Positions 44,220 to 56,130 are shown, counted from the first letter of the stretch. The stretch is DNA of 64,000 nt from Dichetophora obliterata (GCA_963920525.1 OY986438.1:124998920-125062919); one strand, 5' to 3'. Program-made: numbers and translations. Notes: a model not told the origin generated them from the letters alone.

Positions 44220-45591
44220 CAGTGTTTTTCAACCTTATTAAATACGTGACCCTCTTATAATTAAAAAACTGCTTTAACCCCTGGCTGAACTGCAATAAAA
44301 CAATGACGGTTATTTCAAAGCAGTGGTCGTCACTGCATGGTACAAAGAGCAACAACAAAGCTTTTCGCTTGTACAGCTTTACACTGAAACAGAAAATTGT
44401 TAAAAGCTCTCGATTTCGGCGCTAGAAAATTCAAAAATTCTGGCAGCGAATCAAAACCTAAACACAAAGACTTTATGATGAAAATTACTTATAATTTAGA
44501 TTTTCGGTAATGAATGATAAACCCCAATGTGTCATTTGCAGAAAAGTATTATGACAAGAGAGTACGAAACCATCAAAACTTATAATTCACCTCTCAAGTA
44601 AACACCTGAAAGAAGCTGATTAACCAAATTAATCAAAATTGTGAAATCTTTGAACTGTAAATCCAAACCAGAATGTTCAGAATCAAATGTAAGGATATGG
44701 GTTCGGTCTATCAAAAGCTACTTTATCACACCGATATTAGGTGGCTATCCAAAGGAAATGTATTCACCCGAGTTCTGGAACTAAAGGATGAATTGCTAAT
44801 GTTTTTGAAAGATTCTAATTTTGAATATGCTGATAATATTTGTGACTCTGAACAGCTACTAGAATTAGCATTTCTTGTCTTTTCAACCGACAATATGTTT
44901 TTAACGAGGACATCCAAGGGTGAGAAGAAAATATTCTAACAGCCAAAGGTATCTTTGGATTCCTCACAAAGCTTAATTTGCGGTCAACCCCTTTAAAAAA
45001 AAAACATATAAGTCTTTCCCTTGTGTTCAAAAGATAATCGAAGAAATGGCAACGGACAAATCTTTAGTAGTTAGTTCTTATATTCTATCCGTGAAAGACA
45101 GCTTGCAACATTTTGAAGATAAATTATCAAGTACTTCTCAGAACTGGACTCTGCTGATAATGGATGGAGATGGATACAAAATTCTTTTAGACATGTCAGC
45201 AAAACTTAAAAATCTTTCTATAAAAATGAGAAATCTTTTGAATTTAGCTGTTGACGGCTCAAAATGGAATTTCTTTCATAAAAAATTTACATCTTTTGGA
45301 TTAAACGAAATAAAGATTATACAGTGCTTGCAAGAAAAGCTTTAAAACTCCTAGTAACATTGACCACTTTATACCTATGCGAAATAATATTTCCATCAAT
45401 TAGAAAGTTATTTGGTTGTTTGTTACTCTAAAATAGATCAACGATTCGACCAATTATTAAGGAATAAACAGCCTTTGCATTAAAATAGTTTTTTTTTATT
45501 GTAGTGAGGATAAATCCCTTGTTTTTTACGTTTTGCGGACTTGTCGTGACCCTCTAACAAGTCGTCACGAGCCACATTTTAAAAAACACTG
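44220..45591 (+). mobile_element. hAT-family transposon, decayed
   Basis: The ends CAGTGTTTTTCAACC (44220) and the mirrored CAGTGTTTTTTAAAA (ending 45591) are hAT-like. They are flanked by an 8-bp target duplication, CTTTAAAT (44212-44219) and CCTTAAAT (45592-45599), 7 of 8 matching. GTGACCCTC motifs sit just inside both ends. The interior encodes the remains of a hAT transposase on the plus strand. At 1,372 bp it is shorter than an autonomous hAT, so internal deletions are likely. Confidence 0.88.
44475..45475 (+). pseudogene. hAT transposase remnant (BED finger to C-terminal dimerisation region)
   Basis: The first piece, about 44475-44620, reads FSVMNDKPQCVICRKVL and then KPSKLIIHLSSKHLKEAD. 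This is a BED finger with CxxC and HxxxxxH preserved and one stop between. The next, 44673-44936, reads KDMGSVYQKLLYHTDIRWLS and FLKDSNFEYADNICD. These are phrases typical of the hAT group domesticated in vertebrates as ZBED5/SCAND3/GTF2IRD2-like proteins. The piece at 45046-45345 continues with ENWT-type and MDGDGYKILLDMS motifs. A final TLTTLYLCEIIFPSI near 45355-45400 is the start of the C-terminal dimerisation region. The middle of the transposase is missing. Stops and frameshifts make it inactive. Confidence 0.85.
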
Positions 45592-45599
45592 CCTTAAAT

Positions 45600-46717
45600 G
45601 TTATTTTATGGGATATTTTTTTAACCTATTTTGTGAACGTTCCATTTGACGATCTGGTAGGTACATTTCCTTTTTATAAACTGTAGTTTATGGCACTGAC
45701 ATTAATGCTGTTGTCTGAATTTTAATAAACGAAACTTAACACAGACAATTCTTCGATATATTTTTATTCTTTCTCCATCTATAAATAATCTCTTATATGC
45801 GATATATATTGCCTGGTTGTAGCTAGATATTTTCTAAAAACACTTGTACTAGAACTGTAATTTAAAAACGTTCACTTTTAAGCCTCAAGGCTAATAGGTC
45901 GCTGGAAAAAATTTAAATATTTTGTATAAAAATTTTTTAAATAAAAAAACACATTATTAATGTTTTTCGTTATATCATATAGTAATTTTGGAAGTTTTAG
46001 TTTATATTCAGCCTAACCAAAAAACGCGTAGCGTAACCTAGAGTAAGCGCTTAGACAATAAATTCTATAGAAATAATGACAGAAAATCTCACACTAAATT
46101 TGGAGTCGACATTAAAATTTTTTTGGTTAGGCTGATTAATATTAAATTATTTTAGTAGAAATCACTGTGTCTTATATTAGATCTATATAAAGACTATATT
46201 AGATCTTAGTTAATAGGATATGGGTTGGTTCGGAAGAAATGTTCATGGTAAAAAGAGAGTTACGGCAATTTGGACACTACAGAAGCGAAGCTTTTTTGCA
46301 GTTTCGGAGAATTGATACTCAAATACATAAAGTCACGACGAAGATCTATTCCACTAATTTATATACACCCACTCATACAAAAATGCGTAAGAGGTATATT
46401 AACTTTGTCATTCCGTTTGTAACGCCATATATACCTTATCAGCATCACTTCCTGAGTCCATGTCCGTCGGTTCGTCTGTCTATCTGATCACGATAACAGC
46501 CGTTATTTTAGAGAAAACGCAGATCAAGTTCGAAAATTATCCAATTTTGATGAAAACCACGCCTACCTCAAAACCTACCACCTACTTTACCAAAACAGAA
46601 ATTTCTACAAAAATTAATCTGATGACTTCAGATTTTGAACATAAGCTTTAACCCTCAACGCCTTAAACGGCAAGATAGAAATAGCCGGTTTTTTGTTATG
46701 AGAATTTTTGCTTTAAG
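45600..46717. other. Stretch without gene; contains a repeat-like segment
   Basis: Around 46390-46470, AGGTATATTAACTTTGTCAT followed by TCCGTTTGTAAC and a TCCGTCGGTTCGTCTGTCT phrase resembles dispersed repeats common in fly genomes. No element ends could be fixed. Confidence 0.4.
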
Positions 46718-47016
46718 CAGGGTTCAGAATACTCACAATCATTTTCTTGAAGTACACAACACACAATTTTATTTTCATAAATTTTTTGTTGTAACGGAGT
46801 TGGCATGCTGTTTATCATTCAACATGAATTCTTCGTTTTAATATTTGCTTGTACGTCACAAACTCAAACAAAGATCGATCTCAACAATTCTCTGTGTTTC
46901 AGTTTTACACTTATGTTTGCTTCAAAATATTCATGTTGGAGAATTCAACAGACAATAGTGTTTATTTTCATTTATGTTGGAGATTTCTGTTACATGAGTG
47001 AAAATTTCTGAACCCT
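46718..47016. mobile_element. hAT-type MITE with 8-bp target duplication
   Basis: CAGGGTTCAGAATACTCAC at 46718 is mirrored by GTGAAAATTTCTGAACCCTG ending at 47016. It is flanked by GCTTTAAG (46710-46717) and GTTTTAAG (47017-47024), 7 of 8 identical, the hAT target size. It is 299 bp long and non-coding. The right duplication overlaps the first bases of the 229-bp repeat described next, so the MITE inserted exactly at that edge. Confidence 0.85.
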
Positions 47017-47020
47017 GGTT

Positions 47021-47249
47021 TTAAGATAATTTTGGTACGAGAAACACAAATCCGAAGACCGTCTGTCGATATTGATAATGGTTTAGCTGCCAGGTTCAAA
47101 AGGTGGAAGACAATCTGTAGACGGCCTTACCGATCGATGTAAGGAGAAAAAATTATTTGTTTGTTGTACAAAAATTGTTTTTTTTTTGTTCAAATAAAAT
47201 ACTGAATGCATTTCGAAAAACCAGGTAATTAAACAGAAATAACGAATAA
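47021..47249. repeat. Giant direct repeat, left copy (piggyBac 3' region)
   Basis: About 229 bp from TTAAGATAATTTTGG to AACGAATAA, matching 52770-52995 at roughly 93% by eye. Blocks include CACAAATCCGAAGACCGTCT, TGTAGACGGCCTTACCGATC and AATGCATTTCGAAAA. The right copy continues directly into a piggyBac transposase frame on the minus strand, so this sequence is that element's 3' untranslated region, duplicated. It ends exactly where the T-rich (minus-strand A-rich) tail of the I-like element begins. Confidence 0.85.
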
Positions 47250-47989
47250 TTTTTTTTTTATTTTTTTTTATTTTTATTATGAATTATACAATAATAAATT
47301 ATTATACAACTAGAGGAAAAGGGGCACTAGCTTCTATGACTTTCGGCTCTCTTAACGTATTAGTATGACTTTATAAAGTTGACAATATTATAAAGAGGAA
47401 GAATGAGAAATAAAAACCTGGAATAAATCTAAATAATTATGTAATGCATATGTTTATCAATCTCTTATCATATCAGTAAGAAGCTATTTTAAATATGATT
47501 TATTAAACTTGATTGCTTAAGAAAATAGTTAATCAGTAGTATGTTTTCGGGAGAACAAGCTTTGAGCAATTCCGTTGGCAGCAAATTATGGAACAATGTG
47601 TTTCTTGTCGAAGAAAATTTCGAACAGGATGTGGCTTACAGACATATGTGGTTGAGGATGTAGCTTACAGACATATTATCAGAATTGCAGAATATGCAGC
47701 TAGGTGCACCGCTACCTTTTAGCAGGTGTTGGTGTGTGAGTTTTGTGAGGCCTAACCGAAGGCGAATGTGAGGTTTGATGAACGTGCAAGAAAATTATGT
47801 TTTTTATGTTGGTGGACGGATGGATAATGGTTGCATAGTGATGTTGATATTGATAGCAAGCACTTTGAACTGTATCTTGAAGATGTTTGTTAATGAGATG
47901 GTAAATGTTTTTTTTCCGCTGTTTGGATATGAAATTTTGGTCTCTTACTCACTTCTTTCGCAGCAATATCTGCCTGTTCATTCCCGATG

Positions 47990-50900
47990 ATAAGCATGGC
48001 CAGGTATTCACATGAGTCTTATTTTATTTGGAAATCTTGTAAGATTGTCCCTTATTGTTGAAATTATATTGCTGTTGCAGAATGGGTTACGGATAGCGTT
48101 AATAGACGATAAGCTGTCAGTGCAAATAATAAATTTGCCTTTGTTTCTTATAGAATGCAGTACTGCGTTGTAGATTCCAACTGCTTCAGCTGTGAAGATA
48201 GAGCAATGATTTTGCAGAAGACCAATATTGATAACATTGCCGTTTTTGTTTACGACTGCAAAGGAAGTGTTATTGAGCGTCTTCGAGCCGTCAGTATATA
48301 GAAATTGCCAATGAAAGTTTTAATGGTTGTTTTTTTCATTTAAAAAACGCTGTTGATATTCTGTATTGTTAGTTGTTTCCTTTGGATATTTGACCAGATC
48401 AAGCAAAAACGAAAACGGGTTCGGACTCCAGGGTGGGAAGCAGTTTGAATTTTGGTAGATTGACTTGATTGGAATTAGATTTTCTTTTGAAAACTGTACG
48501 CATTTAAATAAAACTGATGGTTTTTTGGATAATGTTTTCCTTTTGGATAAAAGTGTGACGTCTTTTGTTAAGATTGAGTTTGAATTTGAGATTAACTTCG
48601 GTATCAGGCGGTATGTGCTGTGTGTAATCCTTTCAGCAATTGAAGAAGACCAGCTTCCGCCAGAATATTTTTTATTGCTGAAGTTGAAAATGCACGAAGA
48701 CTATTCCGAATTGCCAGATAGTACGGTGCACCCAAGATTTTGATGTTGCTTTTTGCACATTGTCCATAAATTGGCAGGCTGTTATCAATCTTGGAAAGGA
48801 TAAGAGCTTTTGTGATGTTTATTAGGGCAGTTTGATGTACTAAGTCCTAATAATATTGAGTCCTAAAGAAATGTTTTTTTTTTACATATTCACAATGTGG
48901 CTTAAAACTATATATACAATCAAAAAATAAACCTAGTATTTTTAGAATTTTAACATTTTCGATATTAACGGTATTATGTGAAAAGCTGAAGTTTAAACAA
49001 TTTTTCTTGCGACAAATATGCAAAGTTTTACATTTCTCGTATGAGATGTTTACTTCTGAATAGTAAGACCATTCATGGAGATCATTAAAAATATCAATAA
49101 AAGTTTTTTTATAGCATTAAGGTCTGTAGTCTTAGAGGGCATTATTACATAATCTGCATAAATATTGTGATCTATATTTTGAAATTTTGTTAATATATGA
49201 CTGACTTCGTCAAATGCTATAATAAACAATACCACAGACAAAGGTGATCCTTGCGGAATGCCGTTCTTTTGTGGCATTGCTTTGGAGCAGTTGTTTTCAA
49301 CTACAACTCTCAGTTTTCGATTAGACAGAAAACTTTTTACAAATTTGAAAATTCTCGGTCCAATTTTCCATATAATAAGTTGCTTTAGAACAACATGTAT
49401 ACCAATACGGTCGAATGCTTTCTCGAAGTCAATGCCCAGTATTGTGACGAGAAATAATCTATATGTAGGAGGACATCTGTGGTACCTTGACCCTTCTTAA
49501 ATCCAACCTGATTTGGGCTGATAAATTTAATTTTTAATGCAAACCACATTAATCGACTTGCAACAATTTTTTCTAGTAATTTCCCCATGCAGGGTAGGAG
49601 AGAGATTGGGCGGCAGCCAGTGATATCATTTTTCGGCTTATTGGGCTTAGGGATTGGGGTAATGTAAGCAACTTTCCAGCTCTGAGGATGCCTTGAATGA
49701 AAATAATGTTGTACAGATTAATCAATCTTTTTATTGTTTTGATTGGCAAATTTTTGCATATAGGGTATGAAATACGGTCATAGCCAGAGTTTTCATTTTG
49801 ACGTGGGCAATACTGATATAAAATTCTGAAGTAGAGATTATTGCTTAAATTTTTTTAGCGGAAGAGGATAGATTGTGCTGTGCATAATGTCTGTTGACGA
49901 GGTTTAATTTTTGCGATATGAATTGTGTAAAATTATTGTCTAATGAGTACGATGACTAATGGCACGGGAGAGAATATTTGACCTTGATTAGTATTAAGGA
50001 CCTTAATGGATGATGTTTTATATTCCCCAACCAGTGTTTTAAAATCAGACCAAATTTTGTTGGGACTAGTTGAGGGGCTTATTCAGCTGGTAAGATTTTG
50101 TAAAGAAAGTTTTTTTGCGATCCTAGCTTTTAGTCTCAAAAGAGCGTTTGCTTTCTTGTATTTAATTAAGTTGTTTGATGAGTGAAATTGTTTAAATTCT
50201 GACCAAGCTCCTTGTTTCGCGGTTCTAAGAGATTGAAGTTCTGAACTCCACCATGGTACATTGGACTTAATGAGTTTGAATTTTTTTGGGGTATTGAAAA
50301 ATGTGAAGCAGATCGAATTATTTTTGTGACTTTAGCAGTTTCTTGGTTAACATTGTAGGGTACGCTGATAGATGTGGTTTTTTATCGCATATTTGCTTAA
50401 ATTTATTCCAATCTGCAAAATCAGTTTTAAATTTAGGTTTTTGCTTAAAATTTGTGAGTGGAATTTTAAAGTTAATGGATGTCATTAAAGGAAAGTGATC
50501 ACTACCATGCAAATTCTCAAAAATTGTCCATGTACATTTAGGAGCCAAGCTGGCGGAGCAAAGTGTTCAGTCAACATGGGTCAGCGAGTTGCTTGTGGAA
50601 AAATCGTTTAAAACAATAAAATTTGATGCTAAGATAATATTTTCGATTATTTTATCACGGGAGTTTTGTTGTTGGGGAACCCCAAAGGGTAATCCAAGAG
50701 TTTAGGTATCCTAAAAAAATAATTGGTGTAGAAATAGAATCAATAATTTGGAAAATTTCTCTGGATGTAAAAGCTTGATTTGGAGGTATGTAACTAGATA
50801 TATAAGTTGTTTTAATACCATAATCAATTTCTATTGCACTTACTGCAATGTTTGAGTTGATATTTATAACTTCGTGGGGAATTGTTTTTTTTACCATAAC

Positions 50901-51104
50901 TCCTACGCCTTCCTTATTACTTGTGTTTTGAGAAAGGTTGTGAAAATAGCCGCAGTATTGCTTAGAGACTTTTGGATTGCTGTTTAAAGCAATGTGAGTT
51001 TCTTGTATAGAGATAATCGATGGGCAGTATTGTCTTGTTAATATTTGTAGTTCATGAAGGTTGTTGTAGTAACCGTTCATGTTCCATTGTAGCACTGATA
51101 TCAT
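47990..51104 (-). pseudogene. ORF2 of the I-like element: endonuclease, reverse transcriptase, RNase H
   Basis: Starts MISVLQWNMNGYYNNLHELQ at 51104. The endonuclease follows with IISIQETHI, EGVGVMVKK, and TPIIFLGYLNSW where LGDLNSW is usual. ENLHGSDHFPLM near 50500 carries the SDHxP motif of its end. RT motifs follow: QVGFKKGQGTTD near 49490-49530 and NGIPQGSPLSVVLF near 49225-49265. The catalytic box reads YADY near 49140 instead of YADD. RNase H remains lie near 48010-48310, with ICTDSLSS and, later, RLMWIPGHA-type phrases split over frames. Interruptions are numerous. Domain order is that of the I clade. The products would have copied the element's own RNA at a nicked target site. Confidence 0.87.
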
Positions 51105-52567
51105 TGTTGCTGTAATTCGCCAAGTTCATCATCTGAGACAATGACAGTGCCTACGGTAAATTCTGGATTAGCAATAAAAGGTGATATTGATTGGTCTTAT
51201 TTTGTCATGTCAAGTTCATAATTTTCTGTATTATTTAGTTCGTTGAGGTTAAATGGATTTTTCAAACTTGAGTCTGTTTGGCTGTAGAAAGAATTTAGAG
51301 AGTAAAACACCATCGGAGAGGCGATCTCCATTGAAGAGGGTAACTCCGTTGAAGAAGACACGGTTTTAGCATTAAGAGAGTTTGAAGTTTGTTGAGAAGA
51401 GAGAGAAAAGTTGTATGCTGGTTTGTTAGAAGAGTGTGAAAAACTGAGTGAGGTTATGTTCGATGATTTTGGTGTGGTTTTGTTAGATGGAAGATGTGGA
51501 GAAGAAAAAACGATATTGCAACGTGTTAGGGAGTTATATTCTGTGTTGCTCTTAAAATTTTCTGTTTGCTTAGAAGTAGTTTGCTTAGATTAGACGTTTG
51601 TGTAGTTGGAGGTTGTTGGTTGTTCTATGGTTGTTGTTGGATGTTTGTTGTTGGTTGTTGTTATTTAAATTTTCTGATATTGAGGAGTATGTTTCAGTAT
51701 AGTTTTTGGGTATTGGATTATATTCTCTGTACTTTTTAAGAGCTTCGGTTATAGAGCACTTGCTTATTGTTTTTATTTTTAGAATTTCTTTAGCCTGTAA
51801 AAATTTAGTGCAGTCTTAGGAAACTGAGGAGTGCTCGGCTGAGCAGTTCGCACAGAAGATCCGAGAGCAATTTTCAGGAGTGTGAGGGGAAGGCTACAAG
51901 TTTCGCATGCCGGAGGGCGCTTGCAGTGATTTTGTGTGTGGCCCAACAATTGACATTTTCTACAGCGCATGGGATTTGGAATATATTGCTTGACGTGGAC
52001 ATTGTGCCAGGCAATATCTAATTTCTATGGTGGTTGGAACATATCAAACGAGAGCAAAATAGCTCCATTAGGTTTTTGCATGCCATTTATGTCTTTTAAA
52101 AATTTGTAGGCAGCTACGCACCTTGAGATGACAGTTCTTTAACAATTTCCACCTCTAGAACATTAATAAGGCATGGAGCGAAAACCGTTCCTTTTCAATA
52201 GTTTAGATTTGCATGATATTTGCAGTTAATTAAGCACAAACCGTGTAATTCTTTACAGCCAATAAATTTTTCAGCAATGTTTTTGTTTTTTACTAACAGA
52301 AAGAGGCTACCGTCGCGCAGTTCTGAGATCGACAAAATTTCTAGGCTTATTACATTTAAAGATTTTTGAATCGCAAAGCACGAATATTGTGATAAAGTTT
52401 TGTTTTTTTCGAAGCTGATATAACCACAAATTTAGGGTCTTCATTTTTCAAAGGTGATGGAAAAATTTATGAGTATATATTGGATTTTCTTTTCTTGTTT
52501 TCTTTTTGGAGTTATCGGTTAGCAATGCAAACCGATTATCCCCAAAGTTTGGGGGCCCTGGGGCCAT
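51105..52567 (-). pseudogene. ORF1 (gag-like) of the I-like element
   Basis: The probable start is MAPGPPNFGDNRFALL at 52567. After several broken stretches the frame reads LLSFDMFQPP and WHNVHVKQYIPNPMRCRKCQ, giving the zinc knuckle CRKCQLLGHTQNHC (CxxCx4Hx4C) near 51930-51970. The next knuckle, beginning CETC, runs into a frameshift near 51895. In the other frame it continues CSRIFCANCSAEHSS. The rest is rich in S, T, N and Q and ends near 51110 with VGTVIVSDDELGELQQQ, just before ORF2. Such proteins bind the element RNA. Inactive through stops and frameshifts. Confidence 0.8.
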
Positions 52568-52769
52568 TGTTTTACCCTATTAGGTAATAAATATTATATA
52601 TTATTGCTTATTATATCAAAAATAATATAAAAGTAGAAACAAAAAGCACAGAGAAGTGAAGCACGAGGCCGAAAACTATTAATACGCACGAGAAGAACAA
52701 CTATGACTCAAGTTCGCAAAGAAGGTCTGCTCAACGCGAGTATTAGTCGGAGATAACAACACAATAGTG

Positions 52770-52995
52770 TTAAGATAATTTTGGTACGAGAAACACAAAT
52801 CCGAAGACCGTCTCTCGATTTTGATAATGGCTTAGCCGCCAGGTTTAAAAAGTGGAAGACCATCTGTAGACGGCCTTACCGATCCATGTAAGGAGAAAAA
52901 AAATTATTTGTTTGTAGTACAAAAGTTGTTTTTTGTTGTTCAAATAAAATACTTAATGCATTTCGAAAACCCAGGTAAATAAACATAACGAATAA
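52770..52995. repeat. Giant direct repeat, right copy (piggyBac 3' region)
   Basis: About 226 bp starting TTAAGATAATTTTGG, immediately following the 5' end of the I-like element. It runs on without a break into the stop codon of a minus-strand piggyBac transposase near 52998. Some 15 substitutions and small indels separate it from the left copy at 47021. Confidence 0.85.
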
Positions 52996-53770
52996 ATTTA
53001 AAGCAGTTTAAAGCAGTTTTTGGCTTTTGTAAAACATAAATGCACATTAAATTTGGTGCAAAAGGTGTGCGTATCTGATTTTTTACAGAGTTTGCATGAC
53101 TTTTTTGATCCCCATTCAGCAAAGATATTCAAATAGTTGTACTTTACACTCTCTACCGGATGAGCCGCTCTTTTATCAATACTAGACCTGCTGGTAGATG
53201 AGTGTGTTTTGGATTTTGGATGACCAACGGTTCGTTTTTCAACAGAAACACGGAGTTCCTTAGCTGTTTTCAAACGAAATTGATATAACGACATATCTTT
53301 TTTTTTGTCATCATTCTCTTCTTCGTCATAATTAGATATATCAATGTTTTTTCAGCATTCATTCTTCGATACAGAACGAAAGCATTAGTAATAGCCATGT
53401 CCAGAAGATGGTAAAAACGCCTAGTTGCCAGTTGCCAGTAGTCCATTGCGACCCATATATGAGTCCATCAAATGCACTCCTACCGTATGAAAGTTATATT
53501 AGCGAATTAGTTGTGGATAATCAACTTAAAAAATTTTTTCTTTTCGGTTATAGCGATGGATTTTAGGAAAGGCTTGGCACCAATATATGTCGACACCATA
53601 CGCTGAATCAGCGTATTCCACTGAATAACCACGTTCTTCCTTTTCAACTCTGCATCTTTACCGGATGGTAATTTGCAGTTTGGAACTCGATTGGCTCTGA
53701 CACCCCAAGAGAATAAATACCACGAGCTTTAAAGTAAACTAGAAGTGGTAGAGGGCGCTTACAGGCAATA
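52996..53770 (-). pseudogene. piggyBac-family transposase, C-terminal third, inactive
   Basis: On the minus strand, GIYSLGV and KLQITIR-type phrases near 53680-53720 lead to ERGYSVEYADSAYG, then YNRKEKIF and a DYPQLIR phrase. HLMDSYMGRNG follows near 53440, the piggyBac GVDLMDxYxxxxR motif, and then a frameshifted WLLLMLSFCIEE (originally LLDMAITNAFVLYRR). MSLYQFRLKTAKELR starts the tail at 53294. The cysteine-rich end CKLCKKSDTHTFC...CFTKAKNCFKLL is typical of piggyBac, and its stop lies at 52998-53000. The N-terminal two thirds were not found. The 3' untranslated region just after the stop is the sequence duplicated around the I-like element. Confidence 0.88.
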
Positions 53771-55262
53771 GAGTTTTTAAAATTCTTCTGATTTATTTTG
53801 AGAAATTTTAATTTATCCCCAAAGCTACATATTGTTTTAGCTATGTATGTATATACATATGCATGTACATATGTATATAAAAGAAAGTCGAATCTCTCAA
53901 CTTTGTAAATATCGAAACTTTATATTCTCTTGGCTTTAAGCTGTTGCTGTTATGCTAAAAATACACTCACCCACACCTTAATCGATTTAAATCTTTATTA
54001 TTTTTTTTTCTTATTTATAAAGTGTATCCATTAAAAACATGTTTTTCTTGCAGGAAAATCTTATTTTTTGAGTTGTAAGTTGTACGTAGCACAGTTACAG
54101 GCTGGCTTCCCATTCCAAGAAACTCGGTTATGGATTTATATTTTTTTTTCTTTTCCGTTTTCGTCTTGAAAACAGCTATAAGCTGCTTAAAAATGTTTTC
54201 AACCATTGCACTGATTCCTTTGCCCAGGTTTCCGCACATTTTGCTCAGGTAATTGGGATTACAATGCATCTCATTTGAAGGATAATGGTGCGCAATATTC
54301 CAAGGACTTCGTAGTCGTGTAGCGCTTAAGTGGCGCGATTAACTTGTTTGGTTGCAATTTGCTTCACTGGACAAAAATGCAAATTGATTGTTTTTTATTT
54401 ATACTTTGTTGGTGTTGCTTGTTGCCGAAGAAAGCTTGCTAATGATGTTGTTGCTGATGATGCTGGTGAAACACAAATTGAGATAAACGTTATTTTGAAC
54501 TCGCATTAAGTTAAGCATGCATAATTTTGTCAGTTAGAATATTTTGTCAATGGTTAAAAAAAGTTTGGTAATAAAATAAAAGTATTTTACCAAAAGTAAG
54601 AACGAGATTCTGTTAACTGACAGTTTAAAAAATAATAGAACAACATATTTGTAGCGTTTTTATTGCATATAATGAATGATACGCCTACTGTGACAGAACA
54701 GGACATTATTTATTTAGTTTAAGTTACAGTTTTAATTTTATAAGGTTTTAAACATTTATTTTTATTGATTTTAATAATGATTTTTGAGAATGATTTAGCT
54801 TTAGTTTTTTGTATTTATTAATGTTGTTTTTATTTTTAAAAATAATTTTAGTTGCTTCGTGTATGGCTTATATTTCAGTATTTATACCGATATGGGCTTT
54901 TTTTATTTTTATGTTGCATAACCTGATGCTAGAAACCCTGGAAAGCTTTCATCTTATAAACTGAAAGTCATGGGTTCGACCTGTTTAATATTCAATACCT
55001 GTTATTGTTATTTTGGAAAAATTAAATACAAATTGAGCATTTCATTAATATTTTTATTAAAAATCAAAAATTTTTTATTGCTTGATTGATTTTTTATATG
55101 ATTTTAATGTTCCTGGTTTTAATTTTGATCATGGTTTAAATTTAAATTTTGATATTGATACAATTAATATTAATACAAATTTATGTTTCTCAAGTTTTTA
55201 GTGCGCCACTTTGGCCTGCTGATGTAAAGTTATATAAAGTTAAATAAAGTTGATAACAATAA
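53771..55262. other. Stretch without recognised gene
   Basis: May include more of the piggyBac relic, but no motif was seen. A minus-strand frame of 84 codons at 54015-54269 is lysine-rich and matches nothing I know. An ATGTATGTATATACATATGC-type alternating tract lies near 53845-53880. Confidence 0.4.
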
Positions 55263-56130
55263 GCTTATATTATACTGCCAAGATATATCTGGTATGCTTT
55301 TGAAAACTTACTCAATATTATTGGCAACTGCTCAGAAGGAATTTGATTTTTATGTGATAACTGAGATTTGGCTAAACTTCGACTTTTCTGGAAGAATTTT
55401 TTGATCCTAGTTAATATTTACCATGTCTTTCGCGAAAGATCGTGAGTCTGAAAAAACCGTATTCAGCCACGGTGGTGAAGTCCTTATTGCTGTAAATTCT
55501 ATGTTACAAGCATCAACTTGTGTCTTAAAAACACAGATTATCTGTTGGATCAACTGTGTGTTGCTGTTTACGGCTCATCTGATCTGTTACTTGTATGTGT
55601 CTCCTATATTCCACCCAACAGTGCGAATGAACTATGTTAAGAACACGTGAAAAATATAGATCTTAATCGACTAAATTTAATTAGTATCCATAATCTATGC
55701 ATTCTTGGAGATTTCAACTAAAGCAGAATAAACTGGTTTCAAATATCGGCTGATAAAGGGTTAGAGCTTTTGAACATAAATAGTGACCTTGAAGTATTTG
55801 ATGTTGAAAGTTTCTTGGAACTAGAATTATTACAGATCAACAGCTGTATTAATAAACTTAACAAAATATTAGATCTTGTATTTATAAGTAAATTATTAAT
55901 TTAACTTTAAGTGAGTCTGGATTTCCTATCACATTGCTTTTTCTTTAGAATTAGAATTTTTTCATTTTCTTAGTTGTGAGTCTAAAATTAAAAATGAATA
56001 CAACTTTAATTTCAACAATTGCAGTTTTGATCTTTTGGAAAATTGCACATAATGAGCTAGTGTAATGAGCTTGTTTATCGTAATGTTCAAGACTTTTTTA
56101 TAATATTCACATCAATTAGTTCAAACTTTT
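55263..56130 (+). pseudogene. Endonuclease domain of a jockey-like retrotransposon
   Basis: The plus-strand frames read LYCQDISG and then EFDFYVITEIWLNFDF near 55340-55385, the domain start (usual form xxITETWL). The pieces at 55423 on, FAKDRESEKT and HGGEVLIAVNS, correspond to the KDRxxxxGGGVLIAV motif. QLCVAVYGSSDLLLVCVSYI near 55555 and LCILGDFN near 55705 follow, the latter carrying the LGDFN motif intact. KILDLVF near 55865 closes the domain. Stops and frameshifts are frequent. The reverse transcriptase of the same element is found downstream at 58.6-59.7 kb after inserted repeats. Confidence 0.82.

Larger units (their letters stand above)
47250..52769 (-). mobile_element. I-clade non-LTR retrotransposon, full-length size (5.5 kb), decayed
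   Basis: On the minus strand the element has, in order, ORF1 with a CCHC knuckle, ORF2 with endonuclease, reverse transcriptase and RNase H, and an A-rich and TAA-rich end (47250-47300). The length of 5,520 bp is close to that of complete I elements. The same 226-229 bp sequence flanks both sides. The 5' part near 52600-52769 is untranslated. Many frameshifts and stops show it is inactive. Confidence 0.88.

Noticed and set aside
47021..52995. The 229-bp direct repeats considered as LTRs of an LTR retrotransposon
   Set aside because: The enclosed element has endonuclease, reverse transcriptase and RNase H in I-clade order, with no integrase or protease, and the repeat is contiguous with a piggyBac transposase 3' end. 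It is a duplication of the target, not an LTR.
54015..54269. 84-codon lysine-rich minus-strand frame near the piggyBac relic
   Set aside because: It does not show piggyBac catalytic motifs or any other family feature, so it was not called as a gene.
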